DNA of 64,000 nucleotides from Litoribaculum gwangyangense (GTDB lineage Bacteria > Bacteroidota > Bacteroidia > Flavobacteriales > Flavobacteriaceae), in NCBI RefSeq assembly GCF_039543505.1, contig NZ_BAABJW010000001.1, forward strand, positions 806,001 through 870,000. The letters are read 5' to 3'. The notes beneath the pieces are model-generated. The model did not search any database, was not told the DNA's origin, and saw only the letters and a list, made by a program, of their open reading frames with translations. Positions 25,674-35,556 of the stretch are shown here, in pieces. Position 1 is the first letter of the stretch; the number at the start of each line of letters is the position of its first letter. The translations under genes and the position numbers were made by a program.

Positions 25674-28600
25674 GAAAAAAATACTACTTTTTAAAACAGT
25701 GTTTGTTATTCTATTTTTTGTGTCAAATACTTCTTTTGCACAAGATACGGATGGAGATACTATATCTGATGTTGATGAAATCGCAGACGGAACAGATACA
25801 GATGGCGACGGTATTTTGAATTATTTAGACTTGGATAGTGATAATGACGGTGTTTTGGATTCTGAAGAAAAAAGAATAGACACTGATGGAGATGGTATTT
25901 ATAACTACTTAGATTTAGACAGTGATAACGATGGATGCTATGATTCAAGAGAGTCCGGCGGAACAGATAGTAATAATGATGGTGTTTTAGACGGAACGGG
26001 AATTAATTCTAATGGCCGGGTAATAGGAGGTTCTGGTGGATATAATGGGGTTAACGGCGACGAAATCGAGGCGTCCAACCTTACCGTTTCCTCAACACCA
26101 AACAATCGAACTGAAAATGCAGGTAATTCTACCTCTTTTAGTGTTAGTGCTTCTTCACGTAGAACAACAACTTTTAATAGTGGAAATCCGAATTATTCCA
26201 ACGGAAGTTCCCAAAACGCCAATTCACGAATAAACTACCAATGGTACCTTGGAAATCCTGCTTCAGGTGGAACAGCGCTATCAAATTCAGGAGTTTATAG
26301 TGGTGTTACCAATTCGACTTTAAGTATAAGTGATGTAACAGGCCTAAATGGGAATGTTTATTATGTTTTGTTAACCCACGATAATAATGTTTGTATTTAT
26401 GAAACCTATTCAGCAACATTAACGGTTATTGATCCATGTGATGCAGTAGCATCTGGTAATTTGGATACCGATGGCGATGGAGTAAGTGACATTTGTGACT
26501 TAGATGATGATAATGATGGAATCATTGATACTTATGAGTGTTCCGCAACTATCCAGTTTGATAACGCAGCTGTTTTAACTGCTACAGATTTAAATGATGT
26601 AAAAGAAGGGGAGAAAGTTATTTATTCCAACGCCCTTTTATTTCAAAATAAATATTACGATATAATTGTAACCATTACAGAAATAAATGGAACATTCAGA
26701 GTTGATTGTAACAATGAAATAAGAATAGATGGTTTTGATGCCAGTGCCGACGAGTATGTAACATATTCATTTGATTTAGTTGAATCTGGAACGGCTACAC
26801 CATCGAATCCCATTGGCGAACCGGCCATTTTATACGGCATTATTTTAGAATCTAGAGATATTGACCACAGAGTTGGAGATGACTTTACTGAGATCGCTGG
26901 ATTTAATCCATCTACAGTTACTTCTTCAATAACAGGTTATTTGTCTCCAACAACAAATTTAGAGCAAGCTGGATTTATTAATGGTGGTGGACCTGCTGGG
27001 TTCATTAATTATAGATTAGATCCTACAATAGCTGGGTCCCCTACCGATTGGGAAGACGAGCCAGATGATGGAGGAACTCAGGGAGATGATCCTGATTTCT
27101 ACTTATATATGGAGTTTGATATTTTTTCACATGTAGATTTAGTTTATGGCGCTACGGGTACAGTTACAACTAGTACACGATTAACCAATTTTGGGGTTAG
27201 TTCTAAATGTGATATTGACAACGATTTAATTTTGGATACTCTGGATATTGATAGTGATAATGATGGTATACCAGATAATGTTGAAGCTCAGCCAACCATT
27301 GGCTATATACCACCAAGTGGAATTAGTTCAAGTATTATAGATCTAAATAATAATGGTTTAGACGATGTTTATGAATCTGCCATGGGAGGTATCGATTTAT
27401 TTGATGTTGAAGACACCGATGGAGATAAATTAAAAGATTATTTAGATAGTGATACGGATAACGACGGAATCCCTGATATACAAGAAAATGGGCAAGCCAG
27501 TGTTTTAAGTGGTATAGACTCAGATAATGATGGTTTAGATGATGTTTTTGATGCTGTTTTGGCTTATATAGACATTAATGATGAAGTCACTAGTGGAGAT
27601 ATTGCAGATTTAACAGCTTCTTTCGGAGATGTAGATTTTGACGCCACCATAGGAGGTGATTTAGATTATAGGGATATGTTCGATATTAATCCACCAGCAA
27701 TCGCCACAATAGATTTTGATGGTGTGGATGATTACCTGTCAAGAGATTCATTTATAAGTGGATTAAGTGATGTAACTATTATGGCTTGGGTTAAAACGGA
27801 TTCAGGCAACACCACAAATATGGTTATTGCTAGTGAAGATATAGCACTTAAATTATGGCTAGAAGCGGGGCATCATCCAGCTTTTAGTGTCTCAACAAAT
27901 GGTAGTACTCAGCAAACCATAGGTGGAGTGGGTAATTCTGAGATTAACTACGATGAGTGGCACCATTTAACAGGCGTTTTTTCCGCCAGTACTGGTGAAA
28001 TAAAATTGTACGTAGATGGTGTGCTAGAAGACTCAGCGAGCGTTTCTGGAACCAACCTAACACAAAGTTCGGATACCAGTGATGTTTTTGAGATAGGAAG
28101 GTTTTCAAATGAATTATTAGACAATCAATATTTTAAAGGAGATATTGATGAAGTTCGTGTTTTCAATATGATACTTACCGACGATCAAATACAACAAATG
28201 GTTTATCAAGAAATTGAAGAAAACTCCGGAAATGTTAAAGGAACAATCGTTCAGAAAGATATTAAGGATATAGCTACAGGTAATACAGTTCCTTGGGTAA
28301 ATTTGATAGCTTACTATCCAATGACCGATATTAAAATGGGAAGAACTAAAGATTTTTCAAGTTATGATAATTTCCTATATATTAATTGGATTACAACCAT
28401 TCAGGATCAAACGGCGCCGATGCCTTATGTGGCAATAAATTCAGGTTCTTGGTCTAACGAATCTACTTGGTTACACGGCGATGTTTGGGATATAGAAAAC
28501 GCTGCAGCAACCAATGATTATGGTATTGTAAAAATTTCGAATGATGTAACAGTGGGCCACGATTTAAAACAAGTAGGGTTAATCATAGATTCTGGTCAAA

Positions 28601-30300
28601 AATTAACTGTACAAGGAGATCATTTCGTTGAAAACAGTTGGTATTTAGAATTGAATGGTACTTTAGATTTAGAAGACGATTCACAGCTCATTCAAACGGT
28701 AGATAGTGATTTAGTGACCTCAGCAGATGGTAAAATATTAAGACGCCAAGAAGGAACAGCAAGTGCCTTTTGGTACAATTATTGGTCATCACCAGTTGGG
28801 GCAATAGGCGCAACCGCCTTATCAAACAACAATGCTGCCACTAACAATGCTAATAATTCACCATTTTCTTTAAATATGCTGAAGGATGAGGCAGGTAACA
28901 ATTGTCTGTTCACGTCATCTTATACAGGAAATGGAAATGTAAGTACTTATTGGTTGTTCACCTATATAAATGGTTTGACCTATTGGGATTGGGCACGTAT
29001 TACAACATCAACGGCCCTGATCCCAGGTGTGGGTTATACTCAAAAGGGAACGGGTATACCAGCTTCCGAACAACAATACATTTTTGAAGGAAAACCAAAT
29101 AACGGTACTATTTTGGTGAGTGTGACTGATAGAGGTGGTCCAGGATCTGTACCTAACGCCTCAAAAACAGAATTCCTCTTAGGGAATCCTTACCCTTCAG
29201 CTATAGATATTCATAAATTTATTGATGATAATGTGGGAGTCATAGATGGAACATTACACCTATGGCAACAATGGAGCGGGTCATCCCATAACTTGAATGA
29301 TTACAATGGAGGTTATGCCCAAGTAAATAAACTAGGATCAACAAGAGCGTATCAATTTGTTGGGTTTTATGGCGCAAATAATGGTTCTCAAGATGGAACG
29401 ATTGTACCAACAAGGTATCTGCCTGTAGGGCAAGGATTTATTACAGAAATAATAGCCAGTGGTAATGTAGAGTTTAATAACAGTCAGCGTGTATTTATTA
29501 AAGAAGTAGATGCCGATGGAACCTATAATAATGGATCTGTATTTTCTAAAACGGCCAATGGTAAATCATCAAAAGGCAATGCTTCAAAAGAAAATACATC
29601 AAACGGCGACATGAAAAAAATCCGTTTAGAACTAAATTCAACATCGGGTCCAGCAACCCGAAGAGAATTATTGCTCGGGTTCAGTGACTATACCAGTGAT
29701 GCATTTGATTATGGCTATGATGCAAAATGTACCGACTCTAACAACAACGATTTAAATCTAGATCTGAACGGTCAAAACATGAACATACAGGCCTATGGTG
29801 AAATTACTAACGACAAGATAGTGCCTTTAAACTTTAAATCATCGGGCGACAATGCATTTGAAATAAGAATTACCGAGATGGAAAACATTGACGAAAACCA
29901 AGAAATCTATTTAAAGGATAATTTAACTGATGCCTATTTTGATTTACGAACTGGGGAACCATATGGATTCACATCAACCCAAGGCAAGTTTAATGAACGT
30001 TTTGAGATAGTATTCCAAAGTCAATCACAGGTATTAAGTATAGAAGAAGCTTTAGCTTCAGAAAATTATATGTATTATCAAAATACAACCAATACATTTT
30101 ATGTTAAAAAATTAAATAGCGAGGTTAAAAACCTAGCTTTAATAAATATGCGAGGGCAAAGAATACTAGAGCTTGAGGATGTTACAACAACAAATCTAGA
30201 AAACGGTATTCGATTTGAAAATATGTCAACAGGCGCCTACGTTGTTTGTTTAAGAACAGAGAACAATGAAGTATTAACCAAAAAAATCATTATCAACTAA
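25672..30300 (+). CDS. Giant T9SS-exported protein with thrombospondin-3 repeats and LamG domain
   Basis: A 1542-residue surface or secreted protein. Order of parts: signal peptide (to about 23, NTSFA), Asp-rich thrombospondin type 3 calcium repeats (about 25-100: DTDGDGILNYLDLDSDNDG and relatives), an Ig-like stretch, further Asp repeats (about 263-285, 515-575, 580-660), a LamG/concanavalin-like domain (about 678-845; IDFDGVDDYLSRDSF, VTIMAWVKTDSG, WHHLTGVFSASTGEIKLYVDG), a beta-rich region, and a C-terminal T9SS type A sorting domain (about 1455-1542; ALINMRGQRILELEDV, MSTGAYVVCLRTEN, ending KKIIIN). A role as calcium-dependent adhesin or glycan-binding protein is inferred. It is monocistronic, with a long leader and a strong terminator. 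Confidence 0.9.
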   Translation: MKKILLFKTVFVILFFVSNTSFAQDTDGDTISDVDEIADGTDTDGDGILNYLDLDSDNDGVLDSEEKRIDTDGDGIYNYLDLDSDNDGCYDSRESGGTDSNNDGVLDGTGINSNGRVIGGSGGYNGVNGDEIEASNLTVSSTPNNRTENAGNSTSFSVSASSRRTTTFNSGNPNYSNGSSQNANSRINYQWYLGNPASGGTALSNSGVYSGVTNSTLSISDVTGLNGNVYYVLLTHDNNVCIYETYSATLTVIDPCDAVASGNLDTDGDGVSDICDLDDDNDGIIDTYECSATIQFDNAAVLTATDLNDVKEGEKVIYSNALLFQNKYYDIIVTITEINGTFRVDCNNEIRIDGFDASADEYVTYSFDLVESGTATPSNPIGEPAILYGIILESRDIDHRVGDDFTEIAGFNPSTVTSSITGYLSPTTNLEQAGFINGGGPAGFINYRLDPTIAGSPTDWEDEPDDGGTQGDDPDFYLYMEFDIFSHVDLVYGATGTVTTSTRLTNFGVSSKCDIDNDLILDTLDIDSDNDGIPDNVEAQPTIGYIPPSGISSSIIDLNNNGLDDVYESAMGGIDLFDVEDTDGDKLKDYLDSDTDNDGIPDIQENGQASVLSGIDSDNDGLDDVFDAVLAYIDINDEVTSGDIADLTASFGDVDFDATIGGDLDYRDMFDINPPAIATIDFDGVDDYLSRDSFISGLSDVTIMAWVKTDSGNTTNMVIASEDIALKLWLEAGHHPAFSVSTNGSTQQTIGGVGNSEINYDEWHHLTGVFSASTGEIKLYVDGVLEDSASVSGTNLTQSSDTSDVFEIGRFSNELLDNQYFKGDIDEVRVFNMILTDDQIQQMVYQEIEENSGNVKGTIVQKDIKDIATGNTVPWVNLIAYYPMTDIKMGRTKDFSSYDNFLYINWITTIQDQTAPMPYVAINSGSWSNESTWLHGDVWDIENAAATNDYGIVKISNDVTVGHDLKQVGLIIDSGQKLTVQGDHFVENSWYLELNGTLDLEDDSQLIQTVDSDLVTSADGKILRRQEGTASAFWYNYWSSPVGAIGATALSNNNAATNNANNSPFSLNMLKDEAGNNCLFTSSYTGNGNVSTYWLFTYINGLTYWDWARITTSTALIPGVGYTQKGTGIPASEQQYIFEGKPNNGTILVSVTDRGGPGSVPNASKTEFLLGNPYPSAIDIHKFIDDNVGVIDGTLHLWQQWSGSSHNLNDYNGGYAQVNKLGSTRAYQFVGFYGANNGSQDGTIVPTRYLPVGQGFITEIIASGNVEFNNSQRVFIKEVDADGTYNNGSVFSKTANGKSSKGNASKENTSNGDMKKIRLELNSTSGPATRRELLLGFSDYTSDAFDYGYDAKCTDSNNNDLNLDLNGQNMNIQAYGEITNDKIVPLNFKSSGDNAFEIRITEMENIDENQEIYLKDNLTDAYFDLRTGEPYGFTSTQGKFNERFEIVFQSQSQVLSIEEALASENYMYYQNTTNTFYVKKLNSEVKNLALINMRGQRILELEDVTTTNLENGIRFENMSTGAYVVCLRTENNEVLTKKIIIN

Positions 30301-30320
30301 AAGTGTTTCTCACTAAAAGT

Positions 30321-30353
30321 AAAAAAGCCAAAACATTTGTTTTGGCTTTTTTT
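30321..30353 (+). terminator. Terminator after the giant T9SS cargo gene
   Basis: AAAAAGCCAAAAC / GTTTTGGCTTTTT hairpin with a T-run, 20 bp after the stop codon and about 65 bp before ileS. Confidence 0.88.
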
Positions 30354-30418
30354 ATGATATTAATTAATCGTTTCGTGATAAATTCTTATTTTCGCGCATC
30401 GAAAAGAAATATGATATA

Positions 30419-33400
30419 ATGAGTGCTAAATTTCCTGAATATAAAGGACTTGACTTGCCAAAAGTAGCAGAAGAAATTCTAAACTATTGGCAAGAAAACA
30501 GCATATTTGAAAAAAGTGTAACTTCCAGAGAAGGCAGCAAACCTTTTGTTTTTTTTGAAGGGCCACCCTCCGCTAATGGACTTCCCGGTGTGCATCATGT
30601 TTTAGCGCGCGCCATTAAAGATATTTTCCCTCGTTACAAAACCATGAAAGGCTTCCAAGTAAAGCGAAAAGCAGGTTGGGACACCCATGGTTTGCCCATT
30701 GAATTAGGCGTAGAAAAAGAATTGGGTATTACTAAAGAAGATATAGGGAAAACCATTTCTGTTGAAGATTACAATGATGCTTGCCGTAAAGCAGTAATGC
30801 GATACACCGATGTTTGGAACGACCTAACCCAAAAAATGGGCTATTGGGTAGATATGGACGACCCATATATTACCTACGAACCCAAATACATGGAAAGTGT
30901 TTGGTGGTTATTAAAACAGATTTATAATAAAAATTTACTCTACAAAGGCTATACGATTCAGCCCTATTCTCCTAAAGCAGGCACAGGTTTAAGTTCGCAT
31001 GAGTTAAACCAACCAGGAACCTACCAAGATGTAACAGATACAACGGTTGTTGCTCAGTTTAAAGCGATACCAGAATCACTTCCAGCTTTTTTGCAAAATG
31101 AAGGGGATATCTACTTCTTGGCTTGGACAACCACACCTTGGACGTTACCAAGTAACACGGCATTAACCGTAGGTCCAAAAATCGAGTATGTGTTGGTTGA
31201 AACTTATAATCAATATACTTTTGAGCCCATAAAAGTAGTGCTTGCTAAAAAGTTAGTGAATTTCCAGTTTTCTGGTAAGTTTTTTGAGAGTAATGATATT
31301 ATAGATTTTCTTAACGCACCTAGATTAGTTAAAGAAGAAAGTCCTATTTATAATACACTAAAAAAGATTTTTCCAGAGAATGAACTAAAAGATGTAACTA
31401 ATATTTTTAATAATGTTAGTAGCATGAAAAAGATTCCTTTTAAAATAATAAAAGAATTTATTGGTAAAGATTTAGTAGGCATCAAGTACGAGCAATTATT
31501 ACAATATGCTTTACCAAATGACAATCCTGAAAACGCTTTTAGAGTTATTTCTGGAGATTTCGTAACTACCGAAGATGGTACAGGTATTGTACACACGGCG
31601 CCAACTTTTGGAGCCGATGACGCCTTGGTAGCAAAACAAGCAAGCCCAGAAATACCACCCATGTTGGTAAAAGATGATAATGGAAATTTAGTACCATTAG
31701 TAGATTTACAAGGAAAGTTTAGACCAGAACTTGGCGAGTTTGCAGGCAAATATGTAAAGAATGAATATTACACCGAAGGTGAAGCACCAGAACGCTCTGT
31801 TGATGTGGAACTTGCTATTAAATTAAAAGAAGAAAATAAAGCCTTTAAGGTTGAAAAATATAAACATAGCTATCCAAATTGTTGGCGAACCGATAAGCCT
31901 ATTTTGTACTATCCTTTAGATTCTTGGTTTATTAAAATAACAGACGTTAAGGACAGAATGTTCGAACTGAATGAAACCATTAATTGGAAACCAAAAGCTA
32001 CGGGTACCGGACGTTTTGGAAACTGGTTAGCAAATGCCAATGATTGGAATTTATCCCGATCCCGTTATTGGGGCATTCCGTTACCCATTTGGAGAACCGA
32101 GGATGGTAAAGAAGAAATCTGTATTGGTTCGGTTGAAGAATTAAAGTACGAAATGGCCAAAGCCGTTTCAGTTGGTGTACTATCAAAAGATATTTTCGAA
32201 GATTTTGAAATTGGAAACAATTCTGAAGACAACTATTCAAAAATCGATTTACATAAAAATATTGTTGATGCTATCGTATTAGTGTCCCCAACAGGACAAA
32301 AAATGTTTCGCGAAAGCGATTTAATAGATGTTTGGTTCGATTCAGGATCTATGCCTTATGCACAGTGGCATTATCCGTTTGAAAACAAGGAAAAAATAGA
32401 TAAACAAGAATCTTTTCCAGCCGATTTTATAGCTGAGGGCGTTGATCAAACCCGTGGTTGGTTTTATACACTTCACGCTATTGGCACGATGGTTTTTGAC
32501 TCAGTGGCCTACAAAAATGTCGTATCTAACGGATTGGTGTTGGATAAGGACGGACAAAAAATGTCCAAACGTTTAGGCAATGCTGTCGATCCTTTTGAAA
32601 CATTGAGTAATCATGGTGCCGACGCAACGCGCTGGTACATGATTAGTAACGCCAATCCTTGGGATAATTTAAAGTTTGATATTGATGGCGTTGAAGAAGT
32701 AAAACGTAAATTTTTTGGAACGCTCTATAATACGTATTCTTTTTTTAGTCTGTATTCAAATTTAGATAACTTTAGTTATGCTGAGGCTGATATTCCTATA
32801 GAGCAACGACCGGAGCTAGATAGATGGATCCTTTCGGAGTTGCATACGCTTATTAAAAAAGTAGACGAATTTTACGCCGATTATGAACCCACTAAAGCAT
32901 CTCGTGCTATTTCAGACTTTACTCAAGATTATTTAAGTAACTGGTTTGTACGTTTAAGTAGAAGACGTTTTTGGAAAGGCGATTATGGGCAGGATAAAAT
33001 TTCGGCTTACCAAACACTTTACACTTGTTTGGAGACCATAGCAAAACTTGGTGCGCCTGTAGCACCTTTCTTTATGGATAGGTTGTATTTAGATTTAAAT
33101 TCGGTTACCAGAAAAGAATCTTTTTCAAGTGTTCATCTATCGAATTTCCCAGTTTTTGATGCTTCTTTTATTGATAAAACTTTGGAGCGTAAAATGGAAA
33201 GCGCCCAAACCATATCCTCATTAGTGTTATCACTAAGAGCCAAAGAAAAAATAAAAGTGCGCCAACCTTTACAAAAAATCATGATTCCGGTTGATAATCT
33301 TCAGCAAAAAGAGGAGATTTCGGCTGTTTCAGATTTAATAAAACATGAAGTGAATGTCAAGGAAATAGAGCTTTTAGAAGACGCTTCAGATATATTAGTA

Positions 33401-33919
33401 AAACAAATTAAACCAAACTTTAAAGTGTTGGGACCACGTTTTGGAAAGGATATGAAGGCTATTGCCAATGCAGTAATTAACTTTACGGCAGAAGATATCA
33501 ACAAAATGGAGCAAAATGGCAATTTAGACGTTGAAGTGAACGGAAAAAACATTACTTTAGAACGCACAGATGTTGAAATTACGTCACAAGATATTGAAGG
33601 TTGGTTGGTAGCAAATGAAGGGGCTCTAACAGTTGCCTTGGATGTCACAATAACTGATGATTTACGAAAAGAAGGGATTGCTAGAGAGCTTATCAATCGT
33701 ATTCAAAATTTGCGTAAAGATTCAGGTTTTGAAGTAACCGATAGAATTGATGTTACCCTTCAAAAAGATGAGCAAATTTTAAACGCGGTCAATTCAAACA
33801 TGACCTATATAAAATCGGAAACGTTAACAAACAAGATAGAGATTACAGATAAACTAGACAATGGTATAGATATTGCTTTTGATGATGTAAACACCAAACT
33901 ATTTATTAAAAAACATTAA
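30419..33919 (+). CDS. ileS: Isoleucyl-tRNA synthetase
   Basis: A 1166-residue class I synthetase charging tRNA-Ile, of the larger eukaryote-like type found in Bacteroidota. It has PPSANGLPGVHHVLARAIKD (HIGH region at 57-60, here GVHH), GWDTHGLPIE, the editing domain (about 200-480; WTTTPWTLPSNTAL, and GDFVTTEDGTGIVHTAP), WGIPLPIW, GVDQTRGWFYTLH, and KMSKR (714-718). The anticodon-binding and C-terminal domains are complete. The first His of HIGH is Gly; I believe this is normal for the lineage. The next gene, a DksA-like protein, starts 4 bp after its stop. Confidence 0.97.
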   Translation: MSAKFPEYKGLDLPKVAEEILNYWQENSIFEKSVTSREGSKPFVFFEGPPSANGLPGVHHVLARAIKDIFPRYKTMKGFQVKRKAGWDTHGLPIELGVEKELGITKEDIGKTISVEDYNDACRKAVMRYTDVWNDLTQKMGYWVDMDDPYITYEPKYMESVWWLLKQIYNKNLLYKGYTIQPYSPKAGTGLSSHELNQPGTYQDVTDTTVVAQFKAIPESLPAFLQNEGDIYFLAWTTTPWTLPSNTALTVGPKIEYVLVETYNQYTFEPIKVVLAKKLVNFQFSGKFFESNDIIDFLNAPRLVKEESPIYNTLKKIFPENELKDVTNIFNNVSSMKKIPFKIIKEFIGKDLVGIKYEQLLQYALPNDNPENAFRVISGDFVTTEDGTGIVHTAPTFGADDALVAKQASPEIPPMLVKDDNGNLVPLVDLQGKFRPELGEFAGKYVKNEYYTEGEAPERSVDVELAIKLKEENKAFKVEKYKHSYPNCWRTDKPILYYPLDSWFIKITDVKDRMFELNETINWKPKATGTGRFGNWLANANDWNLSRSRYWGIPLPIWRTEDGKEEICIGSVEELKYEMAKAVSVGVLSKDIFEDFEIGNNSEDNYSKIDLHKNIVDAIVLVSPTGQKMFRESDLIDVWFDSGSMPYAQWHYPFENKEKIDKQESFPADFIAEGVDQTRGWFYTLHAIGTMVFDSVAYKNVVSNGLVLDKDGQKMSKRLGNAVDPFETLSNHGADATRWYMISNANPWDNLKFDIDGVEEVKRKFFGTLYNTYSFFSLYSNLDNFSYAEADIPIEQRPELDRWILSELHTLIKKVDEFYADYEPTKASRAISDFTQDYLSNWFVRLSRRRFWKGDYGQDKISAYQTLYTCLETIAKLGAPVAPFFMDRLYLDLNSVTRKESFSSVHLSNFPVFDASFIDKTLERKMESAQTISSLVLSLRAKEKIKVRQPLQKIMIPVDNLQQKEEISAVSDLIKHEVNVKEIELLEDASDILVKQIKPNFKVLGPRFGKDMKAIANAVINFTAEDINKMEQNGNLDVEVNGKNITLERTDVEITSQDIEGWLVANEGALTVALDVTITDDLRKEGIARELINRIQNLRKDSGFEVTDRIDVTLQKDEQILNAVNSNMTYIKSETLTNKIEITDKLDNGIDIAFDDVNTKLFIKKH

Positions 33920-33923
33920 TATT

Positions 33924-34307
33924 ATGAGCTTAGATGCAAACGTAAGATACTCGGACAAAGATTTAGTAGAATTTAAAGAACTCATTCAAGAAAAGATAAA
34001 AAAGGCACAGCACGATTTAGAACTTATAAAAAGTGCCTATATGAATGACCATAATAATGGTACTGATGACACATCACCAACATTTAAAGCCTTTGATGAA
34101 GGTAGTGAAGTGATGAGTAAAGAATCTAATTCGGCTTTGGCTATTCGTCAAGAAAAGTTCATCCGCGATTTAAAAAACGCCCTAATTAGAATTGAAAACA
34201 AAACTTATGGCATTTGCAGAGTTACTGGTAAATTAATAAATAAAGAACGTTTAAAATTGGTGCCTCATGCAACTTTAAGCATTGAAGCTAAAAACATGCA
34301 GCAATAA
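33924..34307 (+). CDS. TraR/DksA-family protein with incomplete zinc site
   Basis: A 127-residue DksA-like protein: an N-terminal coiled coil (about 12-45; VEFKELIQEKIKKAQHDLEL), a middle helix (EKFIRDLKNALIRIENK), and the C-terminal YGICRVTGKLINKERL. In classical DksA this region holds a four-cysteine zinc finger. Only one Cys remains here, and the later pair is replaced (SIEAK instead of the C-x-x-C end). The protein probably folds without zinc, and a role binding RNA polymerase through the secondary channel is inferred. It is 4 bp after ileS and 59 bp before lspA, so it is likely in one transcript with ileS. A hairpin follows. Confidence 0.85.
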   Translation: MSLDANVRYSDKDLVEFKELIQEKIKKAQHDLELIKSAYMNDHNNGTDDTSPTFKAFDEGSEVMSKESNSALAIRQEKFIRDLKNALIRIENKTYGICRVTGKLINKERLKLVPHATLSIEAKNMQQ

Positions 34308-34329
34308 CTACGTTTAAATTATATATTTG

Positions 34330-34356
34330 AAACGTCTCAAAATTTGGGACGTTTTT
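34330..34356 (+). terminator. Terminator between dksA-like gene and lspA
   Basis: AAACGTCTCA / TGGGACGTTT (one wobble) followed by T-rich sequence. The stem is shorter than other terminators in the window, so some read-through into lspA is possible. Confidence 0.65.
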
Positions 34357-34366
34357 ATTTTATAAC

Positions 34367-34996
34367 ATGTCATTAAAAAAATCCATAATCCTTATTATTC
34401 TGATATTATTGATTGATCAGATTAGTAAAATCTATATCAAAACCCACTTTGCGCTTTACGAAAGTGTTGATGTTTTTAGTTGGTTTAAAATATATTTTAT
34501 AGAAAATGATGGCATGGCTTGGGGTACAAAAATCAGTGATTTTTTATCTTTTATGACCGAAAGAACTGCCAAAGTTGTTTTAACTCTTTTCAGGGTAGTC
34601 GCTATTTTTGGTATTGGTTATTGGTTGTTTGATGCTTCAAAAAAACACAGATCAAGAGTTTTGATTATAGCCATAGCTCTAATTTTTGCAGGTGCTCTAG
34701 GAAACATTATAGATTCTGTTTTTTACGGTGTTTTATTTGATAGCAGTGCTAACCAAGTGGCCCTTTTTTTACCTGAAACTGGCGGCTATGATTCCCTATT
34801 GCATGGGAAAGTGGTAGATATGCTTTACTTCCCATTGTTTGAGATTGATTTACCCGGGTGGTTTCCGTTTTATGGTGGTAAACGATTTAACTTTTTTGAG
34901 CCTGTTTTCAATTTCGCCGATATGGCTATTAGCACGGGGTTTTTAATGCTGATTGTTTTTAATAAAAAGGCGTTTGCTAAAAAAGATAACGACTAA
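34367..34996 (+). CDS. lspA: Lipoprotein signal peptidase (signal peptidase II)
   Basis: A 209-residue inner-membrane aspartic protease that removes signal peptides from prolipoproteins. Four hydrophobic segments are visible. The catalytic pair is Asp116 in GNIIDSVFYG and Asp185 in FNFADMAIS. The first helix carries the conserved Asp in LLIDQISKIYIK. At 209 residues it is longer than the E. coli enzyme (164), with insertions between segments, as usual in Bacteroidota. It will process the several lipoproteins in this window. Its last four bases overlap the end of the convergent cyclo-ligase gene. Confidence 0.96.
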   Translation: MSLKKSIILIILILLIDQISKIYIKTHFALYESVDVFSWFKIYFIENDGMAWGTKISDFLSFMTERTAKVVLTLFRVVAIFGIGYWLFDASKKHRSRVLIIAIALIFAGALGNIIDSVFYGVLFDSSANQVALFLPETGGYDSLLHGKVVDMLYFPLFEIDLPGWFPFYGGKRFNFFEPVFNFADMAISTGFLMLIVFNKKAFAKKDND

Positions 34997-35556
34997 AATT
35001 CATATACCTTTTCAGGTGTCACACAATAATCTAGCTTAATATCATTTTCAAAAACATCGGTAATTTCGTTTTCAGCCTCAAAAAATGATAAACCAATTTT
35101 AATCGTTTTTGGGTTGCATTTAGCTAGAAAACGATCATAAAACCCTTTGCCATAACCTACCCGGTTTCCACCTTTATCAAAGGCTAAAAGGGGGATGAAT
35201 ACCACATCAATTTTGTTACTAGAGATTTCAATGCCATCAACTGGTTCAGGAATTTGATAGGTGTTTTTTTTAATCACAGTATTATCCGTAAGCAAAAAAT
35301 GGGTCATTGAACCCGTTTCAAAATCGCTTTTAGAGACCAAAATATGTTTGTCTTTACCCGATACAATACTCAAAATATAATCAGTATTTATCTCTTTTTT
35401 ATACTCAATAGTTAAGAAAATGTGGTAAAATGAATAATCCCAAACAGGCAATTTTAAAAGTTGGTTGGCAATGGTTAAACTTAATTCATCAATGGAATTT
35501 ACTGATAAATTATTACGAAGTACTTTATATTTTTTTCGTAATTCAGTTTTGGTCAT
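34993..35556 (-). CDS. 5-formyltetrahydrofolate cyclo-ligase
   Basis: A 187-residue enzyme converting 5-formyl-THF to 5,10-methenyl-THF with ATP. Landmarks are KTELRKKYKVLRNNLS at the N-terminus and the ATP/folate-binding loop GGNRVGYGKGFYDRFLAK (about 130-147), with the end FDKGGNR before it. It starts directly after the M14-family gene (one-base spacing) and is the last gene of the rimB-rimK-M14 unit. The metabolic reason for this company is not clear. Confidence 0.95.
   Translation of the reverse strand: MTKTELRKKYKVLRNNLSVNSIDELSLTIANQLLKLPVWDYSFYHIFLTIEYKKEINTDYILSIVSGKDKHILVSKSDFETGSMTHFLLTDNTVIKKNTYQIPEPVDGIEISSNKIDVVFIPLLAFDKGGNRVGYGKGFYDRFLAKCNPKTIKIGLSFFEAENEITDVFENDIKLDYCVTPEKVYEF

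Noticed and set aside
25740..26000. Short repeated Asp-rich DNA units resembling a tandem repeat or CRISPR
   Set aside because: They encode thrombospondin-3 calcium repeats in frame within the large T9SS protein; unit spacing and sequence vary, with no true spacers.
31348..31749. 133-residue minus-strand ORF inside ileS
   Set aside because: Antisense shadow of the conserved editing domain; composition follows the ileS codons.
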